A DNA stretch of 6,680 bases from an uncultured Shinella sp. (GTDB taxonomy: Bacteria > Pseudomonadota > Alphaproteobacteria > Rhizobiales > Rhizobiaceae), in contig CAMLOC010000208.1 of assembly GCA_946481465.1 (NCBI GenBank), positions 1 to 6,680 of the forward strand, given 5' to 3'. Below are positions 1 through 5,888 of this stretch, in pieces (within the stretch, counting starts at the first letter, position 1; every line of letters begins with the position of its first letter). The notes under the pieces were generated by a model, which worked only from the letters and a program-made list of their open reading frames with translations, ran no database searches and was not told where the DNA came from. The translations under genes and the position numbers were made by a program.

Positions 1-858
1 GACCAGTTCGGCGCCCTCGACCAGGCGGCGGAAATTCTGCTTGTGCAGGTGCCGCCCGGAGATCGCCTCCACCGTCGCCTGTAGCTCGGTGAGCGTGAAT
101 TCCGGCGCCATCAGCTCGAAGATCACCGGGCGGTATTTGATCTTGCCGCGCAGCCGCGCCATTGCGGTGGCGAGGATGCGGCGGTGGTCGTGGCGCATGG
201 CGACGCCCGGCGCGGGATGGCACGATCCGGTGCGCCCGTCCGTCACGGCCTCCTCGGCAAGGCCTGCCTCGTAGAGCAGTTCGTAGCGCTCCAGCACGCG
301 CTCCTCGTCCCAGGGGAAATCGTCGAGGCCGAAGGCGAGGCGCAGGCGCGTGCGCATCGAGGGCAGGGCGCTCGCCCGTTCCTCGCGGGTATTGTCGGCC
401 GAGAAGGCTTTCAACGCGGGGAGGATGAGCTGGTCGATCAGCGCCGGCCGGCCCTGCCGCCAGTCCTCCCAGGGCAGATAGGTGTACCAGTCGCGCCAGG
501 CGGCGCCGGCCTCGGCCAGTTGCTCGTTCGCCTCGGCATCGGTGCGGGTCAGCGCGATATAGCCGACGGAAACCATGTGCGTGCCGGCTTCGTCCGGCAG
601 CTTCTGCCGGCCGCGGTCGCCGAAGGTGTAGAGCTGTTCGATATAGCCGAGCTTCAGCGCCGTCTGCGCCTCGACGCTGGCGCGCAGGCTCGTCTCGAAG
701 GTGCGGTGCTGGCGCGGGTCGAAGGGGCCGAAGGGCAGGGCGTCCCGCCCGCCCGGCCCCCCGCCGATGGCGAGGATGGAGGGGCTGCGGCCGGAGATCG
801 CGACGACCGCCGCGTTGAGGCCGATCTCGACCGGCGGGCGGGCGCGGTTCTCCGTCAT
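1..858 (-). CDS. nadQ: NadQ-like NAD metabolism transcriptional regulator (NrtR/Nudix-related), 3' end outside window
   Basis: An uninterrupted minus-strand frame gives 286 residues from ATG at 858 and is still open at the window edge. Residues about 15-105 resemble the Nudix-like effector domain of NrtR regulators, with the marker stretches YIEQLYTFGD (72-81) and VSVGYIALT (96-104). The catalytic Nudix box is degenerate: around 59-67 it reads RASVEAQTA where an enzyme has REUxEExGU, so two of the acidic residues are missing. Residues about 240-281 (FTLTELQATVEAISGR, then NFRRLVE) match the NrtR-type winged-helix DNA-binding domain. In Rhizobiales this architecture corresponds to NadQ (COG4111), a repressor of NAD biosynthesis genes such as nadABC. 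That role is family knowledge, and no target gene is visible here. The start overlaps the upstream phosphatase stop (ATGA), and GGAGA lies upstream. The gene is last in the visible ygfZ operon. Regulator class is quite sure; the name nadQ is likely. Confidence 0.75.
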   Translation of the reverse strand, partial: MTENRARPPVEIGLNAAVVAISGRSPSILAIGGGPGGRDALPFGPFDPRQHRTFETSLRASVEAQTALKLGYIEQLYTFGDRGRQKLPDEAGTHMVSVGYIALTRTDAEANEQLAEAGAAWRDWYTYLPWEDWRQGRPALIDQLILPALKAFSADNTREERASALPSMRTRLRLAFGLDDFPWDEERVLERYELLYEAGLAEEAVTDGRTGSCHPAPGVAMRHDHRRILATAMARLRGKIKYRPVIFELMAPEFTLTELQATVEAISGRHLHKQNFRRLVEGAELV

Positions 859-1388
859 GGCCGCACCGTCTCCGGCGCGGCGGAGAAGACGAAGGGGCTG
901 TCGCCGACATAATCGGCGCCGCGGCCGATGGCCCTGACGGCGGCGACGAGCCGGCCGCCGCGCGACAGGACATGGTCGCCGATCTCCACCAGCCGGGCAT
1001 TGGGCGTCGCCTGCACGGAGGCACGGCGCAGGCGCGCCGCAAGCTCATGCTCGTCCTGGTCGGGTTCCACGGCGAGCGCGGCGATCAGCGCGGCGGCAGG
1101 GGAACGGGAAACGCCCATCATGCAATGGACGAGCAGGGGCGCCTGCCGGTCCCAGCCGCGGGCGAAGCCGACGATCGCGGCGACATGCTCCTCGCCGGGC
1201 GCGACGAGGTTGCCGGTGCCGGCAAAGGCGATGTCGTTGACGCCGACGATCAGGTGGCGTTCGGCGGCGATGATGGCCGGGCGGTGGAAGGCCTGCTTCG
1301 GCGCGACGAGGCTCAGCATGTCGCGACAGCGGTGGCGCACGGCGAGTTCCGCGATCTTGCCGAGCGGCGCGACGACGATCGTGCCCAT
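855..1388 (-). CDS. Cys-based protein tyrosine / dual-specificity phosphatase family protein
   Basis: The 177-aa protein carries the phosphatase P-loop HCMMGVSRS (88-96), a good HC(X5)R match with nucleophile Cys89 and phosphate-binding Arg95. The Ser/Pro-rich helix that usually follows (SRSPAAA) is also present. Asp52 or Asp80 are candidates for the general acid, but this cannot be settled by eye. There is no signal peptide or membrane segment, so it should be cytosolic. Its size is that of a minimal DSP/PTP domain with little else. Enzymes of this fold remove phosphate from phosphotyrosine, or sometimes from other phosphomonoesters; the substrate is unknown. The start was chosen because ATG at 1388 lies only 2 nt after the HD hydrolase stop, and the stop overlaps the nadQ start (ATGA). 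It therefore sits inside a coupled operon and probably shares its expression with its neighbours. Confidence 0.85.
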   Translation of the reverse strand: MGTIVVAPLGKIAELAVRHRCRDMLSLVAPKQAFHRPAIIAAERHLIVGVNDIAFAGTGNLVAPGEEHVAAIVGFARGWDRQAPLLVHCMMGVSRSPAAALIAALAVEPDQDEHELAARLRRASVQATPNARLVEIGDHVLSRGGRLVAAVRAIGRGADYVGDSPFVFSAAPETVRP

Positions 1389-1390
1389 CG

Positions 1391-2020
1391 TCACACCGCC
1401 GCGGCGAGCGGGCCGCGCTCGCGTTCCAGCGCCTCGAAACGGTCGGCGAAGCGCTGCTGGGCAAGGGTGGCGGTGAGCGGCGAAATCTCGATCATGTCGA
1501 GCGTGATGCCGCGCGGCGCGCCGAAGAATTTGACCGCCTCGGCATGGGAGAAGCCGGCAAGCTCCGTCGCCTCGAAGAAGGCGGCGACCTGGTCGGCCTT
1601 CTTGATCTTCGCCTTCAGGCTCGCGGGCGTTGAGGGCGGCAGGCCAAAGCGCAGATGCACCGCCGCCTCCAGCCGCTTCTCCACCGTCTTGTAGCCGCCG
1701 CCGACCACCGCCTTGAACGGCGAGATCATGTCGCCGATCACGTATTCCGGCGCGTCGTGCAGCAGCGCCATCAGGCATTCGTCGGCATTGCAGCGGTTCT
1801 GCCGGCGGAAGATCGCCTCGACGACGAGCGAATGCTGCGCCACCGAAAAGGCGTGGTCGCCGTTGGTCTGGCCGTTCCAGCGCGCGACGCGGGCCAGCCC
1901 GTGCGCGATGTCGGACAGCTCGATGTCGAGCGGCGAGGGATTGAGCAGGTCGAGGCGGCGGCCGGACAGCATGCGCTGCCAGGCGCGGGGCTCCGTCTTG
2001 GCGCGGGCGGCTGCGCTCAT
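1391..2020 (-). CDS. HD-domain phosphohydrolase, YfbR-like 5'-nucleotidase
   Basis: The protein is 209 aa. The HD-superfamily metal ligands are visible as His63 (VAQHSLVV), His88-Asp89 (LLHDAPEYVIGD) and Asp143 (KKADQVAA). The HDAxExxxGD pattern, with Glu92 and Asp97, is spaced as in E. coli YfbR, where the equivalent Glu and Asp contribute to activity and substrate handling. YfbR is a metal-dependent 5'-deoxynucleotidase that dephosphorylates deoxynucleoside monophosphates, so a nucleotide or other phosphomonoester is the likely substrate here. This is inferred from the motif, not shown. No signal peptide is seen. ATG at 2020 overlaps the ygfZ stop (ATGA), and GAGGTG eight bases upstream is a good ribosome binding site. 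The next gene starts 2 nt after its stop. Annotations in related genomes usually stop at 'HD family hydrolase'. Confidence 0.85.
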   Translation of the reverse strand: MSAAARAKTEPRAWQRMLSGRRLDLLNPSPLDIELSDIAHGLARVARWNGQTNGDHAFSVAQHSLVVEAIFRRQNRCNADECLMALLHDAPEYVIGDMISPFKAVVGGGYKTVEKRLEAAVHLRFGLPPSTPASLKAKIKKADQVAAFFEATELAGFSHAEAVKFFGAPRGITLDMIEISPLTATLAQQRFADRFEALERERGPLAAAV

Positions 2021-2862
2021 TGCGCCGGCACCTCGGCGGTTTCCTGCGGGAAGGCAAGGCCCGTCCATTCCGGCAGCGCGACGGTGACGGGGGCGCCCTC
2101 GGCGGTGATCGGCGTGCCGTCCTGCATGGCGTCGGCGGCGCGGTCGATGCGAACGATGGCAAGGCCGCGCGTGCCGGAAACGCTGCCGAGCGTGCCGATC
2201 GGCTTGCCGCCGGCCAGAAGCTCGGTGCCGGATGCGGGAAGGGCGGTCTCGCCGCTGACGATGACCGGGCGGCGCCGCGCGGTGCCGCGGTGCTGCATGC
2301 GCGAGACCACCTCCTGGCCGATATAGCAGCCCTGGCGGAAGGAAAGGCCGCCGGTAAGGTCGAGCAGCGCGTCGTGCGGGAAGGCATCGCCCAGCGCATA
2401 GTCGCGGCCGGCCTCCGGGAGGCCCGCATCTATACGCAGGGTGTCGTAGAGCGCCGGATCGTCGCTGCCGCCGGCGCCCGGGCGGCGCGAGACGGCAAGG
2501 CCGGCCTTGGCGAAGCGGCCGTCCCGCGGGGCGTCGGCCTCCGGCGCGTCCCAGTCTATCGCCACCCGATCCCCCTCGACGGCGGCAAGATCGACCGCCG
2601 CGCGCAGCTTGTACATGGTCAGTCGTTTCAGCAGCGCATCGCGCTGTTCGCCCGTCGTCTCGACCAGGAAGGCGCCGTCGCCGTCGCGGCGGACAAGGAA
2701 GTCGAACAGAATCTTGCCCTGCGGCGTCAAGAGCGCGCCGGGGCGGATCTCGCCGGCCGGAAGGTCGGGCAGGTTGGTGGTGATGAGCGATTGCAGGAAG
2801 GTCTCGGCATCGGCGCCGGAAATGCGAAGGAAGGCGCGGCCGGAAAGCGTGACGGAAGGCAT
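2017..2862 (-). CDS. ygfZ: YgfZ/GcvT-domain folate-binding protein (Fe-S cluster assembly/repair factor)
   Basis: The 281-aa protein has the GcvT-like fold of the YgfZ family. The N-terminal part contains FLQSLITTN (22-30) and the TPQGKILFDF stretch (46-55). The family signature is QGCYIGQEVVSR (177-188), with the conserved Cys179. The first signature position is Gln rather than the Lys of E. coli YgfZ (KGCYTGQE). YgfZ (human IBA57 is the homologue) acts with tetrahydrofolate in maturation or repair of certain Fe-S enzymes, including MiaB-type proteins. Start 2862 is preferred because MPSVTLSGRAFLRISG aligns with the normal family N-terminus; the frame stays open upstream, but that part is low-complexity and basic. 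The Shine-Dalgarno is weak. It is the first gene of the four-gene operon, and its stop overlaps the HD hydrolase start. Length and fold are typical. Confidence 0.9.
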   Translation of the reverse strand: MPSVTLSGRAFLRISGADAETFLQSLITTNLPDLPAGEIRPGALLTPQGKILFDFLVRRDGDGAFLVETTGEQRDALLKRLTMYKLRAAVDLAAVEGDRVAIDWDAPEADAPRDGRFAKAGLAVSRRPGAGGSDDPALYDTLRIDAGLPEAGRDYALGDAFPHDALLDLTGGLSFRQGCYIGQEVVSRMQHRGTARRRPVIVSGETALPASGTELLAGGKPIGTLGSVSGTRGLAIVRIDRAADAMQDGTPITAEGAPVTVALPEWTGLAFPQETAEVPAQ

Positions 2863-3005
2863 GATTCGACCCAGGTTTGCGCCCGCCGGCACCATGCGGC
2901 AGCGGGCGGTGCATGATCGCACCCGTTGAAACAGAAGTAGAACGGCAGGGCGCCTTTCGCAAGGTCGCGCGGCCTTGCCGCGTGCGCCGGGCGGGGAAAC
3001 GCGGC
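2863..3005. other. Intergenic region upstream of ygfZ with a short perfect hairpin
   Basis: This 143-bp gap separates the exported-protein gene from ygfZ, both on the minus strand. It holds a perfect 6-bp stem with a 3-nt loop (CGCGGC-CTT-GCCGCG, 2968-2982) about 24 nt after the upstream stop. A smaller CCTT/AAGG stem closed by a GCGA loop lies just beyond (about 2953-2964). Neither is followed by a T-run on the minus strand, so intrinsic termination is unproven. The ygfZ promoter must lie here or upstream, but I cannot place -35/-10 elements with confidence. Confidence 0.4.
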
Positions 3006-3788
3006 TCAATCGCCGGTGACGAAGAACTTCCACTGGCCGTCCGGCGTGATGCCGACGCGGTAGAAATTGTAGCTGCCGAATTCCTTCATGTCGGCGAAAT
3101 CGCCCGCCGTGACGATGCGCAGCAGCTCCACCTTTTCCGGCGCCGTCAGGCTCGCCAGCGGCTTCTCGGCGAAATAGGGCCAGACATACATCTCGTCCGC
3201 CGTGCCCTTGCCGACATGCACGAAGCCGGTCGCCAGCACGTCGAGCAGGATCGCCAGGACCTCAATGCCTTCCTCGTCGCCCGACTGGCCCTTGAGGGTC
3301 TCGACAGGGCCTTCGTCGGTCTCGACGATGGAGACCTGCGTTTCCGTCATGCCCTTGCCGAGCAGCGGGCGCAACCGTTCGATATCGCCGGAGGCGGCCG
3401 CCTCGACGATGAGTTCGCGCATGCGGCGCACGGGTTCCGGCGCCTTGGCGATGTCGGAGAAGAACTCGACCGGAACCTCCGGCGCGTCGACGGCCGTGTC
3501 GTCGGTGACGGGCGCGTCGTCCGAAGGCTCGGTCACGGCCTGGTTCCGGCGAATCAGCGGGTCGGGCAGCGGCAGTTCGAGGGGAGCGGTCTCTTCCTGC
3601 TCCTCCTCGACGGGCGGTGCTTCGCCGGCCTCGGCCGGCTTCTGCTGCGCCTCGCCCTGCTCGTTCTTCAATTCGCTGAGCGCGAAGGCGGGGCGGACGG
3701 GCGCGACCAGCGCCGTTGTGGTGAAAAGCACCGACAATACGATGAGGCTGCTGCGGAACAGCGTTTTGCCGTCAGGCGACGTCTGCAT
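3006..3788 (-). CDS. Exported protein of unknown function (rhizobial conserved hypothetical)
   Basis: The 260-aa protein has a clear N-terminal signal peptide: basic start, hydrophobic core about residues 13-30, and an AFA cleavage site near 34-36. It should therefore be periplasmic or envelope-associated. Residues about 41-108 are a low-complexity linker rich in Glu, Pro, Ala and Asp. The C-terminal half (about 110-260) looks folded, with a helical RRMRELIVEAA segment, aromatic YVWPYFAEKPLASL (201-214), and a closing segment with YNFYRVGITPDGQWKFF (240-256). I recognise no named domain; the style is that of a conserved alphaproteobacterial hypothetical. Start 3788 was chosen because it places the signal peptide at the N-terminus, although the frame is open further upstream. 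GGAAAG and AGGTC lie upstream. It starts 16 nt after the stop of the small acidic protein, so the two form an operon. Function unknown. Confidence 0.8.
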   Translation of the reverse strand: MQTSPDGKTLFRSSLIVLSVLFTTTALVAPVRPAFALSELKNEQGEAQQKPAEAGEAPPVEEEQEETAPLELPLPDPLIRRNQAVTEPSDDAPVTDDTAVDAPEVPVEFFSDIAKAPEPVRRMRELIVEAAASGDIERLRPLLGKGMTETQVSIVETDEGPVETLKGQSGDEEGIEVLAILLDVLATGFVHVGKGTADEMYVWPYFAEKPLASLTAPEKVELLRIVTAGDFADMKEFGSYNFYRVGITPDGQWKFFVTGD

Positions 3789-3804
3789 GACCTGTCTTTC
3801 CAGC

Positions 3805-4062
3805 CTATTGCAGGATGCGCTCGGGGGAGAACTCTCCGGCCAGCATGCGCTCGCGCAGCGATTCGAGCATCGCCTCCGCGCCCCGTTCGCCATGGATGCG
3901 GATCGTCTCGCGCATGGCGAGCGCGATGGCGGCATCGGCGATGATTTCCGGTTCGATGCCATCAGCCATGCCGTCGGCCCAGGCCTCGTTCTGGTATTCC
4001 AGAGCGGCCTGCATCTTCTCGTGCACGATCATCTCGTCGATATCGTTGAGAGTAGGTTCCAT
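3805..4062 (-). CDS. Small acidic helical protein, conserved-hypothetical type
   Basis: This encodes 85 aa from the ATG at 4062 (MEPTLNDIDEMIVHEKMQ). Two further in-frame ATGs at 4074 and 4083 would add up to seven residues; the upstream purines (AAGAA before 4083, GGA before 4062) are too weak to decide, so the start is uncertain. The sequence is rich in Glu, Ala, Met and Ile and looks almost entirely helical, with no signal peptide, membrane segment, cysteine or known motif. It is likely a cytosolic helical-bundle or adaptor-type protein. It is the first gene of a two-gene unit with the exported protein 16 nt downstream. A regular reading frame, low-shift codon usage and the short intergenic distance support a real gene. 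Function is unknown. Confidence 0.7.
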   Translation of the reverse strand: MEPTLNDIDEMIVHEKMQAALEYQNEAWADGMADGIEPEIIADAAIALAMRETIRIHGERGAEAMLESLRERMLAGEFSPERILQ

Positions 4063-4083
4063 TGATCGGTCCATGCGAGGCAT

Positions 4084-4166
4084 TCAGTTCTTACTTGACT
4101 GTTAACGACCTTAGCAGCCTTTTCCCAAAACGGCACTGGGTCGTGTAAAAAGAGGTTAATTAACCG
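4084..4166 (-). promoter_or_regulatory. AT-rich spacer upstream of the small acidic gene
   Basis: This 83-bp stretch is conspicuously AT-richer than its surroundings and must hold the 3' end of the TIGR02301 transcript and/or the promoter of the small acidic gene. On the minus strand a TCTTTTT tract follows a 12-bp palindrome close to the upstream stop. TTGGGA with a 17-nt spacer and TTAACA can be read as promoter boxes, but the match to consensus is poor, so no specific promoter is claimed. Confidence 0.35.
4154..4165. repeat. Perfect 12-bp palindrome GGTTAATTAACC followed by a T-run
   Basis: GGTTAATTAACC lies immediately after the TIGR02301 stop. On the minus strand it is followed by TCTTTTT, so it could act as a weak intrinsic terminator (4-bp stem, AATT loop). 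Alternatively it is an operator: both strands contain TTAACC, which resembles a half-site of the alphaproteobacterial cell-cycle regulator CtrA. Neither reading is proven. Confidence 0.4.
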
Positions 4167-4589
4167 CTAATTTCCAAAGCGCGCGGTAATTTCTGTGGCA
4201 AGTGTTGCGCCTTCGTTACGGTATCTCTCTTCTGCGACAACGGCCGAGTCGGTGCAAGCGGTATAGATGGCCGCGAAGGAACGATATCCCCGGTTGAATG
4301 CGGCGGTCAGTTTTTCCTGTCTTTTCGGCTCGTTAGCCGCTTCCAGCGCGATGAGGCGCTGCATCGAGGCCCGCCAGCCGTCCTCCTGCTCGTCCAGGCA
4401 GAGATTGCGCAGGTAGTGCACGGCGCCGAGGATTTCCGAGAGCCGTTCCAGCCGCGTGTCATAGGGCGCGGGCTTCTCCTCGATTGCGGCGGCCGGCGGG
4501 GTTTCCTTCGCCTCGCCCTTCGCCTTCTGGGCGAAGGCGGGCGCGGAAAATGTCAGGGCGAGGAGGAGGGCGAGCCGAATCACCGTCAT
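4167..4589 (-). CDS. TIGR02301 family exported protein
   Basis: The 140-aa protein has a signal peptide (hydrophobic residues about 4-17, cleavage after APAFA at position 20). A short Lys/Glu/Pro/Ala linker follows, then a helical domain with two well-separated cysteines, Cys64 (RNLCLDEQ) and Cys112 (TACTDS). Two distant conserved cysteines, small size and export are the described features of TIGR02301, a family of unknown function in root-nodule bacteria, Brucella and Caulobacter. The cysteines plausibly form a disulfide in the periplasm (inference). The start at 4589 gives the signal peptide directly; GAGG lies upstream at suitable spacing and ATGA overlaps the NUDIX stop, so translation is probably coupled. 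A perfect palindrome and T-run follow the stop. No role is known. Confidence 0.85.
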   Translation of the reverse strand: MTVIRLALLLALTFSAPAFAQKAKGEAKETPPAAAIEEKPAPYDTRLERLSEILGAVHYLRNLCLDEQEDGWRASMQRLIALEAANEPKRQEKLTAAFNRGYRSFAAIYTACTDSAVVAEERYRNEGATLATEITARFGN

Positions 4590-5020
4590 GCCATCTGCCT
4601 CGTCCGCTCCGCCTCGAGACGCCGGATGCATTCGCGCACGCTGTCGGGCGCCGGCAGCTTTTCGATCTCCCCGGCCGTGTACCAGCCGACGGCTGCCGCA
4701 TCGTCGGAGGCGACGGCGACGGCTGCCGCATCGGCCTTCACCTTGAAGACGCAGAGACGGAACGACGGGCTGTCGGGGCCGTCCTCGCGGCCGGGCAGGT
4801 CGTAGGTGGCGAAAAGCGAGGGTTTTTCGGCGCGGATGCCGGTTTCCTCGAAGAGTTCGCGCAGCGCGGTCTCGGCCGGCGTCTCGCCCTCGTCACCGCG
4901 CCCGCCCGGAAAGGCATACATGTCGGCCGAGGGCGGGTTGCTGCGCAGGACCAGGAGATAGCGCCCGTCGCGCTCGACGATGGCGGAGGAGGCGGGCTGG
5001 GGCGTCTTGGATGTCTTCAT
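4586..5020 (-). CDS. NUDIX hydrolase
   Basis: The 144-aa protein consists of a single Nudix domain. The Nudix box fits the GX5EX7REUxEExGU pattern exactly: Gly40, Glu46, Arg54-Glu55, Glu58-Glu59 and Gly61-Ile62. The metal-binding acidic residues are therefore intact and an active pyrophosphohydrolase of an X-linked nucleoside diphosphate is expected. Substrate cannot be read from sequence; MutT-like oxidised nucleotides, ADP-ribose and other nucleotides are all possible. The segment at about 97-111 holds an internal DAAAV repeat. No signal peptide is present, so it is cytosolic. The start at 5020 is the only reasonable one, with a weak Shine-Dalgarno. It is followed by the TIGR02301 gene with an ATGA overlap and diverges from the SRAP gene across 60 bp. 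Confidence 0.92.
   Translation of the reverse strand: MKTSKTPQPASSAIVERDGRYLLVLRSNPPSADMYAFPGGRGDEGETPAETALRELFEETGIRAEKPSLFATYDLPGREDGPDSPSFRLCVFKVKADAAAVAVASDDAAAVGWYTAGEIEKLPAPDSVRECIRRLEAERTRQMA
4687..4733. repeat. Two 17-bp direct repeats inside the NUDIX gene (30-bp period)
   Basis: CGACGGCTGCCGCATCG occurs at 4687-4703 and again at 4717-4733, in frame. It encodes the repeated pentapeptide DAAAV in a loop before the last strand of the Nudix domain. The 30-bp period keeps the reading frame, consistent with a small duplication or slippage event. Confidence 0.8.
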
Positions 5021-5080
5021 CGCGGTCCGGTCCGGTTGCGCTCGATTGACCCCTTATAGGCAAAGTGCGATGACGATGCC
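5021..5080. promoter_or_regulatory. Divergent intergenic region between NUDIX and SRAP genes
   Basis: This 60-bp segment must carry both promoters. The only AT-rich island is TTATAGG (5054-5060), which reads TATAA on the other strand and is the best candidate -10 region, but no -35 with proper spacing is convincing on either strand. I see no GTTC-N7-GTTC or GAAC-N7-GTTC alphaproteobacterial LexA box, so SOS control of the SRAP gene is not supported. GGTCCGGTCCGGT is a short tandem repeat near the NUDIX start. Confidence 0.4.
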
Positions 5081-5857
5081 ATGTGTGGACGATTTGCATT
5101 GCTGGCGAAGCGGGATCTGGCGCGCGACTATCTCGACCTCGCCGAAATGGACGACCTGCCCGAGCGCTACAACATCGCTCCGACGCAACCGATCCTGGTC
5201 GTCGTCGCGGGCGAGCGGCAGCAGCCCGGCAGCAACCTGCCGGAGCGCAGGGCCATGCTGGTGCGCTGGGGCTTCATGCCGGGCTGGGTGAAGGACCCGC
5301 GCGATTTCCCGCTGCTCATCAATGCGCGCGCCGAGACGGCGATCGGCAAGGCCTCCTTCCGCGCCGCCATGCGTCATCGCCGCATCCTCGTGCCGGCCTC
5401 CGGCTTCTTCGAGTGGCGCCGGCCGGAGGGCAAGGGCGCCAAGGCCCAGGCCTACTGGATCCGCCCGAGGAAGGGCGAGATCCTCGCCTTCGCCGGGCTG
5501 ATGGAGACGTGGTCGTCCGCCGACGGCTCGGAGGTCGATACCGGCGCGATCCTGACGACGGCGGCCAACAACGATATCGCCCGCATCCACGATCGCATGC
5601 CGGTCGTCATCCGCCGGGAGGATTTCTCGCGCTGGCTCGACTGCAAGACGCAGGAGCCGCGCGACGTGGCCGACCTGATGACGCCGATCGATGACGGCTT
5701 CTTCGAGGCGATTCCCGTCTCCGACAAGGTGGGCAAGGTCGCCAATATGGGACCGGACATCCTGGAGCCGGTGGAGGAGTCGGCCGAGGAGGCGCCGGCG
5801 GAAAAGAAAAAGGGCGCAGAGGCGCCCCCGTCGTCCGACCAGCTTTCGCTGTTCTGA
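5081..5857 (+). CDS. SRAP (SOS response-associated peptidase; YedK/HMCES type) with C-terminal clamp-like motif
   Basis: The 258-aa protein belongs to the SRAP family, which covalently caps abasic sites in single-stranded DNA through Cys2 after removal of Met1. The start is fixed by MCGRF, so Cys2 is exposed. The other catalytic positions match E. coli YedK: Asn81 (INARAET), Glu111 (GFFEW) and His170 (RIHDRMP). The core ends near residue 225. It is followed by a tail of about 30 residues, acidic and Pro/Lys-rich, absent from the shorter E. coli YedK and closing with QLSLF. That pentapeptide fits the QL[SD]LF consensus for binding the bacterial beta clamp. The gene diverges from NUDIX and is convergent with the small gene at 5889; a strong ribosome binding site is not visible. 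Core function is very likely; clamp binding is inference. Confidence 0.95.
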   Translation: MCGRFALLAKRDLARDYLDLAEMDDLPERYNIAPTQPILVVVAGERQQPGSNLPERRAMLVRWGFMPGWVKDPRDFPLLINARAETAIGKASFRAAMRHRRILVPASGFFEWRRPEGKGAKAQAYWIRPRKGEILAFAGLMETWSSADGSEVDTGAILTTAANNDIARIHDRMPVVIRREDFSRWLDCKTQEPRDVADLMTPIDDGFFEAIPVSDKVGKVANMGPDILEPVEESAEEAPAEKKKGAEAPPSSDQLSLF

Positions 5858-5888
5858 AACCATGCCGGCGGGGCGGCCCGAAGGCGGC

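Noticed and set aside
184..912. Long plus-strand frame opposite the NadQ-like gene
   Set aside because: It is an antisense shadow in GC-rich DNA; the product is Ala/Gly/Arg-rich with no recognisable motif, while the minus strand encodes a clear NrtR-like protein.
855..2429. A 524-codon frame that would extend the phosphatase far upstream
   Set aside because: The part before 1388 overlaps the HD hydrolase and ygfZ out of frame and is Arg/Pro/Ala-rich; the true phosphatase starts 2 nt after the HD stop.
2950..2985. Intrinsic terminator after the exported-protein gene
   Set aside because: The stem 2968-2982 is perfect but no T-run follows on the minus strand; reported only as a hairpin in the intergenic entry.
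3006..3962. Extended start for the exported protein at 3962
   Set aside because: It would bury the signal peptide internally and overlap the small acidic gene; start 3788 fits export.
5021..5080. LexA/SOS box upstream of the SRAP gene
   Set aside because: I looked for GTTC-N7-GTTC and GAAC-N7-GTTC and found neither, so the 'SOS response' in the family name has no support from this promoter.
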